Shown: positions 4,710-9,197 of the stretch, in pieces
How the letters are laid out: each line of letters begins with the position of its first letter
How positions within the stretch are numbered: position 1 is the first letter of the stretch
NCBI GenBank assembly: GCA_913009865.1
Contig: CAJVYK010000077.1
Coordinates: 1-9,197 of the forward strand
Direction: 5' to 3'
Source: an uncultured bacterium
GTDB lineage: Bacteria > Planctomycetota > Phycisphaerae > Sedimentisphaerales > Anaerobacaceae
Length of the DNA: 9,197 bases
Notes under the pieces: generated by a model
What the model saw: only the letters and a program-made list of their open reading frames with translations
What the model was told of the DNA's origin: nothing
The model's database searches: none
Translations under genes and position numbers: made by a program

Positions 4710-7148
4710 ATGACAAGAGTAAATGCGAAGTTGTTAGTTGTTTGTATTTGTATTGTTGTAAGCTGCCTTGTGGCGGCCGGCCCGGCTTATGCCGAACCAT
4801 ACTTTGGAATCAAAACAGCCGAGGAATGGCAAAGGGCACTGCTTACAGGACCGGTCGAAGCAATGACACAATCCCAATGGGACGCATATATGGCGCAGTT
4901 ACGGAACCCTGATAACGAATTCGAGGGTGAGCCCTATCCGGACACCCAGTTTGCACCGCCGGAACTGTACGTTTGGGGCGGTGGCGGCGGGGGCGGCGCA
5001 GGCGACCCGGAAGAGTCCGGGCTGGTGATGGCATGGGGAGATGACACGTTACCATCGCCAGGAGTTTACGCCAGTGCCTGGATGCTCGACTATGGAAAAG
5101 ACCCAGACCTGTCCAACTCGACCATCACCTTAACCGTATTCCCGCCACAGTTCGACCAAAATGGGAATCAGATTAACGCCGTCTCATTCGGAATTCAGGA
5201 CATCAACGGCAATATCCGCTCCTGGCACTGGAATGTGCCGGCGACGATACCCTGGAACGTTCCCACCACGATTACCATAAACACCGCAATAGCCGGTGTG
5301 GCTGCGGCTAATCCGGTGGCAGACGGATATATGAACAACCCCGGATTCGATATAACAAAAGCCCAGTTTTTCATCGTGGATGAGAATGCACAGTGGGTCG
5401 GCGGAACAGCCCCTATCCCACCGCCGGGCCAATTTGTTCCCAGGCCATGGAATCTATGGGCAAACCTGATAGTCCGTCCGAACCCCGTTGACCAAGGGGT
5501 GGTGGCAGGAATTAATATCGACGTTCACCAGGATATCAATAATCCCGACCTGGAGCCCAATGATTTTCACATCGAAGGCCGAATCGAATCGGGTCTTCCT
5601 CTCGCAGCGCCAAACGGCGGTAACTGGTCCAGCCCGCCGGTACTGCTCAGCCATATCGACGATATTTTCCCGAACTTCAGCTACACCATTGTGCCTGACC
5701 TGAGCGACCCGGCTGAAAATTGGTACATCATCAAGGCAGACTGGTGGGGGCCTAACACCATACCATACTGCACGGTATTACACTTAGGTCTGGAATTCGA
5801 GGTTACATGTCACAACATCATAATCGATTTGGTCGGCTGGTGGACACGCAACGGCCAGCCCATCCCCGCCGGCAGTGGGCTGAATAACGAGGGCTTTGTG
5901 CCTGTCCCCGGTTTTGACGTCCAGGACGATATTGGGGCGCTGCCGGGTGAGGCCACCCAGTTTATGCGCTTGCAGAACGGCAATCTCAACGGCCGGCAGG
6001 ACCCCGGCGAGATACAGACCGAAATAGTGCAAATGGACCTGGTCGGCCTTAGCCCGGTAGAGCTTCGCACGCAGCTCGGAGCGGAGCCATTCAAGGAACT
6101 GCGTGTCGGCGGCCTGCAGGAGGATTTGCCGTGGATACCGGTTGAGAACCTACCGCAGGATTTCGCTGTTGACAGCTTCTTTGATGTGTTCTTCGATATC
6201 ACGGTTGACCCCAACGCTCCTCACCCTGTCGAGTCGATTGAGCTTGAGGGTGGAGATTTCCTTATCGCCCGCCAGCTGCTTCAGTTCATCAACAATAGCG
6301 GCCAGACCGAACGGCGCTGGGTCTTTGAGATTCACGAGGCCCACGAGGCAAAAAGCGACCTTGGCGATGCGCCCGACAGCAGTAACAGTTTCGGCGCTGC
6401 CGCTGCGATGACGGCTTATCCGTGGGGTGTTATGGCTAACTTCCCGACCGTTTATCAGGCCGGCTCACCTCCGCACGGGCCGCTTCATTTGGCACCAACG
6501 GCCGTGGCGCATCTGGGACAGGCGGTTACGCGCGAACAGGAGGCCGACATCCTCTTCGACCAGGATCCGACCAACAATATCCTTCCGCTTCTCAACCAGC
6601 CGGACCGCGACCTGGCCGACGACGGCGTGCTCGGCATGCCGCTGCAACTGCCGCATTGCAAGCAGACCAAGTTTAAGTATGTGGTCAACGTGATTGATGC
6701 TACCGTCGATTTGTACGCCAATGTCTGGTTCGACTTCGACCGCGACGGCGACTGGGACGATACTCTGAACTGTGATGACGGCACGACCGTGCCCGAGTGG
6801 GCGGTGCAGAACCAACTGCTTGCCGCCGGCACTTTGGCACTCGGCCTGAACACGGTTGTTACACCGGCGTTCAACTCCTGGCATCCGGCTACCAGCAGTG
6901 GCGGTGACGAGCCAATCTGGATGCGTATTACGCTTTCCGGCCAAAAATGGGCTGGCGGCAGCGGCGCTGGTATGGTCGGCAATGGCGGGTCAGGGCCTAA
7001 CGGCGGGTACGACATCGGCGAAACTGAGGATTACTACTTTACCCCCAAGACCGGCAGCAACCCAAGTGCCGACCTGAACCTCGACAGCATAGTTAACTTC
7101 TTTGACTTTGCCATTATGGCAGACCAGTGGCTGACCTCAGGGCCGTAG
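4710..7148 (+). CDS. Large secreted protein with GEVED-type region and C-terminal half-dockerin
   Basis: This 812-residue protein starts with a Sec signal peptide: MTRVNAKLL, a hydrophobic stretch (8-22) and cleavage probably after AYA28. The mature protein begins with an acidic segment and a glycine run (90-96), then long beta-rich regions without a family I recognise (about 103-255 and 256-545). A GEVED-type region follows, starting at LGDAPDS (551-557), with WFDFDRDGDWDD (673-684), PIWMRITLS (735-743) and IGETEDYYF (769-777); such modules are common on bacterial surface and secreted proteins. The last 25 residues form a single dockerin-like calcium loop, with ligands D788, N790, D792, N796 and D799, then FAIMADQWL. 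One half rather than the usual pair suggests a planctomycete-type sorting or docking tag rather than a classical cellulosomal dockerin. No catalytic motif is visible; carbohydrate or matrix binding is possible but unproven. Its GC-rich third positions differ from the neighbouring operon. Confidence 0.85.
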   Translation: MTRVNAKLLVVCICIVVSCLVAAGPAYAEPYFGIKTAEEWQRALLTGPVEAMTQSQWDAYMAQLRNPDNEFEGEPYPDTQFAPPELYVWGGGGGGGAGDPEESGLVMAWGDDTLPSPGVYASAWMLDYGKDPDLSNSTITLTVFPPQFDQNGNQINAVSFGIQDINGNIRSWHWNVPATIPWNVPTTITINTAIAGVAAANPVADGYMNNPGFDITKAQFFIVDENAQWVGGTAPIPPPGQFVPRPWNLWANLIVRPNPVDQGVVAGINIDVHQDINNPDLEPNDFHIEGRIESGLPLAAPNGGNWSSPPVLLSHIDDIFPNFSYTIVPDLSDPAENWYIIKADWWGPNTIPYCTVLHLGLEFEVTCHNIIIDLVGWWTRNGQPIPAGSGLNNEGFVPVPGFDVQDDIGALPGEATQFMRLQNGNLNGRQDPGEIQTEIVQMDLVGLSPVELRTQLGAEPFKELRVGGLQEDLPWIPVENLPQDFAVDSFFDVFFDITVDPNAPHPVESIELEGGDFLIARQLLQFINNSGQTERRWVFEIHEAHEAKSDLGDAPDSSNSFGAAAAMTAYPWGVMANFPTVYQAGSPPHGPLHLAPTAVAHLGQAVTREQEADILFDQDPTNNILPLLNQPDRDLADDGVLGMPLQLPHCKQTKFKYVVNVIDATVDLYANVWFDFDRDGDWDDTLNCDDGTTVPEWAVQNQLLAAGTLALGLNTVVTPAFNSWHPATSSGGDEPIWMRITLSGQKWAGGSGAGMVGNGGSGPNGGYDIGETEDYYFTPKTGSNPSADLNLDSIVNFFDFAIMADQWLTSGP

Positions 7149-7177
7149 TTCAGACAGGTGCATATTCGTATGACGGC

Positions 7178-7213
7178 AAAGGGCTGTGAGCGGAAAAGTT
7201 CACAGCCCTTTTT
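7178..7213. terminator. Intrinsic terminator between convergent GEVED gene and accA
   Basis: AAAGGGCTGTGA (7178-7189) pairs exactly with TCACAGCCCTTT (7200-7211) around a ten-base loop. On the plus strand the stem runs into TTTTT (7209-7213), a standard rho-independent terminator for the 4710 gene. On the minus strand it lies just past the accA stop and is followed by TTTGCC, so it may also work, more weakly, for accA. Confidence 0.9.
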
Positions 7214-7218
7214 CATTA

Positions 7219-8319
7219 TCATACTTTGGCGGGAATGCGTTTTGGTTTGGTCGGGACGGCTTTTATCGTTGATTTTATCTTAGCTTTGCCCGGTTTGGAT
7301 TTGGCGCTATCGCCGGCTGTCGAATAGCTTCCTATCGAACGCAACTTCCTGTATCTACTCTCAAGCAGATTGTCGATCTTCGTGCGCTTCAGGTCGCGCA
7401 GAGTTTTGACGATATATTTCTCGACATTATAAACGGTATCGTGAACATTACGATGTGCACCCCCAAGGGGCTCGGAAATAACAGCGTCAATCAACTCCAA
7501 CTTATACAAATCCCCGCTGGTTAATTTAAGCGCCTCGGCGGCATCGGGGGCCTGTGAGCCGTCACGCCAGAGAATCGCCGCACAGCCCTCAGGCGAGATT
7601 ACCGAATAATATGCGAATTCAAGCATCGCCAGCTTATCAGCTACGCCTATCCCCAGAGCGCCGCCTGAACCACCCTCGCCGATACAAACGCAAATTACCG
7701 GCACTCTCAAACGTGACATCTCCATAAGATTGACCGCTATCGCCTGGGCCTGGCCCCGCTGCTCGGCGCCAATGCCCGGATGGGCGCCAGGCGTATCAAC
7801 GAGCGTAACGACAGGAATGCCGTACTTCTCAGCAAATTTCATCTTGCTTAGCGCCTTACGGTAGCCCTCAGGATTGGGACATCCGAAATTACAGGCAATT
7901 TTTTCCTTTGTGTTTTTGCCTTTGTTTTGGCCGACAATCAGTACCTTCTCTCTGCCAATCTGCCCAAAGCCCGTTATGATTGCCCGGTCGTCGCCGAAAC
8001 ATCTGTCGCCGTGCAATTCACGAAAATCTTTCACCATCAGGTCAAGGTAGTCAGGAAGAAGCGGCCTTTTCGGATGACGTGCCACCTGGACAGTCTGCCA
8101 GGCGGTCAGATTCGAATAGACCCGCTTCAGCTCGGTGACCTGCTCTCGCTGCAGGCGGCGAATCTCAGCGAAATAGCCAATGCCCTTGATGGAACTTAAT
8201 CTGCGCAGCTCCTCTATCTGCCGATCAAGCTCAGCTACTTTTTCTTCGAAGTCCAAATAATCGCCGTTGCCGATTTTATTGTTGTTGTCTGGCATTTTAA
8301 TTATTAACGAACCCCGCAT
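7219..8319 (-). CDS. accA: Acetyl-CoA carboxylase, carboxyltransferase subunit alpha (AccA)
   Basis: AccA pairs with AccD to move the carboxyl group from carboxybiotin-BCCP to acetyl-CoA, making malonyl-CoA for fatty acid synthesis in the cytosol. Family marks are the N-terminal helical LDFEEKVAELDRQIEEL (22-38), RHPKRP (81-86), ELHGDRCFGDD (101-111), DTPGAHPGIGAEQRGQ (175-190), the oxyanion-hole glycines GEGGSGGALGIG (214-225), SPEGCAAILWRD (242-253) and EPLGGAHRN (283-291). At 366 residues it exceeds E. coli AccA (319), mainly because of a Lys/Pro-rich tail (about 339-366, KPGKAKIKSTIKAVP...). The start is uncertain: the ATG at 8319 lies in a small hairpin, and an in-frame ATG at 8295 (MPDNNNK) is equally plausible; neither has a good Shine-Dalgarno site. 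accD is not in the window. The family call is secure. Confidence 0.96.
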   Translation of the reverse strand: MRGSLIIKMPDNNNKIGNGDYLDFEEKVAELDRQIEELRRLSSIKGIGYFAEIRRLQREQVTELKRVYSNLTAWQTVQVARHPKRPLLPDYLDLMVKDFRELHGDRCFGDDRAIITGFGQIGREKVLIVGQNKGKNTKEKIACNFGCPNPEGYRKALSKMKFAEKYGIPVVTLVDTPGAHPGIGAEQRGQAQAIAVNLMEMSRLRVPVICVCIGEGGSGGALGIGVADKLAMLEFAYYSVISPEGCAAILWRDGSQAPDAAEALKLTSGDLYKLELIDAVISEPLGGAHRNVHDTVYNVEKYIVKTLRDLKRTKIDNLLESRYRKLRSIGSYSTAGDSAKSKPGKAKIKSTIKAVPTKPKRIPAKV

Positions 8320-8330
8320 AAAACACGGGG
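8312..8330. repeat. Small hairpin covering the upstream accA start codon
   Basis: CCCCG (8312-8316) pairs with CGGGG (8326-8330). On the accA (minus) strand two further G-U pairs can form, enclosing or pairing the ATG at 8317-8319. There is no T-run, so it is not a terminator. Confidence 0.5.
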
Positions 8331-8363
8331 CTAAGAGCTTATCCTTATTTCATTCAAATCAAG

Positions 8364-8391
8364 ATACTAACATTTTAATAACATAAATCAA
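8364..8391 (-). promoter_or_regulatory. Candidate accA promoter
   Basis: On the minus strand TTGATT (8391-8386) and TAGTAT (8369-8364) are separated by 16 bases in an AT-rich setting, 45-70 bases before the accA start. Each hexamer has four of six consensus bases, so this is only a candidate. Confidence 0.3.
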
Positions 8392-8400
8392 AGAAAAAAT

Positions 8401-8427
8401 TTGACATCCGTGCTGGGTTACTATACT
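8401..8427 (+). promoter_or_regulatory. Candidate tyrA promoter
   Basis: A perfect TTGACA (8401-8406) is followed by TATACT (8422-8427, five of six). The 15-base gap is short, but both hexamers are near consensus and transcription would begin about 40 bases before the tyrA start. Confidence 0.5.
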
Positions 8428-8473
8428 TTTTAGCGGTATCTATTTTGAAGTATATCTCCATAAGGCCTTGACT

Positions 8474-9197
8474 TTGAAAGACTTAAGACAAATAACCGTA
8501 ATAGGACTCGGCCTTTTAGGCGGTTCAATAACCCTAACGATTTTACGCTCTTTTGCCGGCGTAAAAACAGTAGGTTACACCCACCGCCCCGCCACCCGCA
8601 CTAAAGCCAGACAATTAGCGGTCGCAACCGAAATCGTTGACGATATAAAGCTGAGTGTTTCCGGGGCGGACCTTGTCATCCTGGCTACGCCCATAAGCAC
8701 ATTCGAGGAAATCTTTAGCGCAATTGGCGGGGCATTACCGAGGGGCTGTATTGTCACCGATGTCGGCTCGACAAAAATTCTGCCGCACCGCTGGGCGGCT
8801 AAAAGACTGCCCGAAACCATTCACTATGTCGGCTCCCATCCGATTGCCGGCTCAGAACAAAGGGGCGTTGAATTTGCCAGAGACGATTTGTTCGACCGGG
8901 CCGACTGTATTCTGACAACAACAAAAAAAACACATACACCCTCGGTACGAACCCTTAAGAAATTCTGGTCGGACCTTGGCTGCTCCGTGAAATTGATGAC
9001 AGCAGCCGAGCATGATAAAATCTTTGCAAATGTAAGTCATCTGCCGCATATAACAGCGGCGGCGCTGACAAACGCCAACGATGCGAAAGATCTCAAATAT
9101 GGCGGCACAGGGTTTATAGACACTTCGAGAATAGCATCGGGGCCGGCCAAAATCTGGGCTGATGTATTGGCAACAAAGCGTGGAAACAAGGCAAAAA
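8474..9197 (+). CDS. tyrA: Prephenate dehydrogenase (TyrA family), 3'-truncated by the window edge
   Basis: An open frame without a stop runs to the right edge, giving 241 residues. No ATG or in-frame GTG lies near the start. A TTG at 8474 preceded by AAGG (8462-8465) with an eight-base gap gives MKDLRQITVIGLGLLGGS, the usual position of the NAD(P) Rossmann loop (GLGLLGG, 11-17). Further TyrA marks are ILATPIS (69-75), VTDVGSTK (94-101), GSHPIAGSE (120-128), HDKIFANVSHLPH (180-192) and GGTGFIDTSRIASGPAKIW (210-228). The enzyme converts prephenate (or arogenate) to the tyrosine precursor with NAD(P)+. Another TTG at 8468 is possible but lies too close to the ribosome site. Only the end of the helical dimerisation domain is missing, plus any C-terminal extension. 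It is divergent from accA. Substrate preference cannot be told from sequence. Confidence 0.93.
   Translation, partial: MKDLRQITVIGLGLLGGSITLTILRSFAGVKTVGYTHRPATRTKARQLAVATEIVDDIKLSVSGADLVILATPISTFEEIFSAIGGALPRGCIVTDVGSTKILPHRWAAKRLPETIHYVGSHPIAGSEQRGVEFARDDLFDRADCILTTTKKTHTPSVRTLKKFWSDLGCSVKLMTAAEHDKIFANVSHLPHITAAALTNANDAKDLKYGGTGFIDTSRIASGPAKIWADVLATKRGNKAK

Noticed and set aside
4843..7077. Numerous other-frame ORFs within the GEVED gene, up to 176 residues
   Set aside because: The GC-rich codon pattern of the true frame leaves open shadow frames; none has recognisable domains or start signals.
7927..8199. 90-residue plus-strand frame opposite accA
   Set aside because: Antisense shadow of a conserved AccA coding region.
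88..9197. Insertion sequence, prophage, integron, tRNA or att site
   Set aside because: No transposase, integrase, tRNA-like cloverleaf or target-site duplication was seen.

Overview
The window looks like one end of a metagenomic contig from a Gram-negative bacterium, most likely a planctomycete of the Phycisphaerae/Sedimentisphaerales kind. The evidence is an LpxB homologue (so a lipid A-type outer membrane), a secreted protein with a GEVED-type region and a C-terminal half-dockerin of the DLNxDxxVNFxDFAxxADQW style common in that group, and a moderate-GC genome with word-like intergenic repeats. The assignment is inference; no rRNA or tRNA is present to confirm it.

Layout. Bases 1-87 are not biological: they are a reverse-complemented Illumina P7/TruSeq adapter with its read-through tail. 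Genomic DNA begins near base 88 with the C-terminal third of a Vsr mismatch endonuclease. An 816-base T-rich, gene-free block follows (266-1081), full of degenerate repeats (TGTGGCTA, CTGTGTCC, TTAATCTGTGTCT), a 7-bp tandem array and small hairpins. lpxB is on the minus strand (1082-2224). A 343-base divergent spacer carries more of the same repeat family and leads into a two-gene plus-strand operon. The first gene is a fusion of a TsaC/Sua5 tRNA-threonylcarbamoylation domain with a YwlE-like phosphatase; the second, overlapping it by 4 bases, is rpiB. A 550-base leader region follows, with a candidate promoter, a candidate 50-codon small ORF, a perfect hairpin and a strong Shine-Dalgarno site. 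It precedes an 812-residue exported GEVED/dockerin protein. A strong terminator-type hairpin separates that gene from the convergent accA (minus strand). accA is divergent from tyrA (plus strand, TTG start), which runs off the right edge.

How the genes relate. Most are housekeeping: lipid A synthesis (lpxB), the tRNA t6A modification precursor plus a phosphatase, the pentose phosphate pathway (rpiB), the first step of fatty acid synthesis (accA) and tyrosine synthesis (tyrA). The accessory part is the secreted GEVED protein with its long leader, plus the vsr remnant beside the repeat block. The observations most worth following are the TsaC fusion to a phosphatase with the arginine-phosphatase signature threonine, the structured leader with a hidden small ORF, the dispersed repeat family flanking lpxB, and substitutions at usually conserved LpxB positions. 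I did not find a convincing new defence or mobile system.
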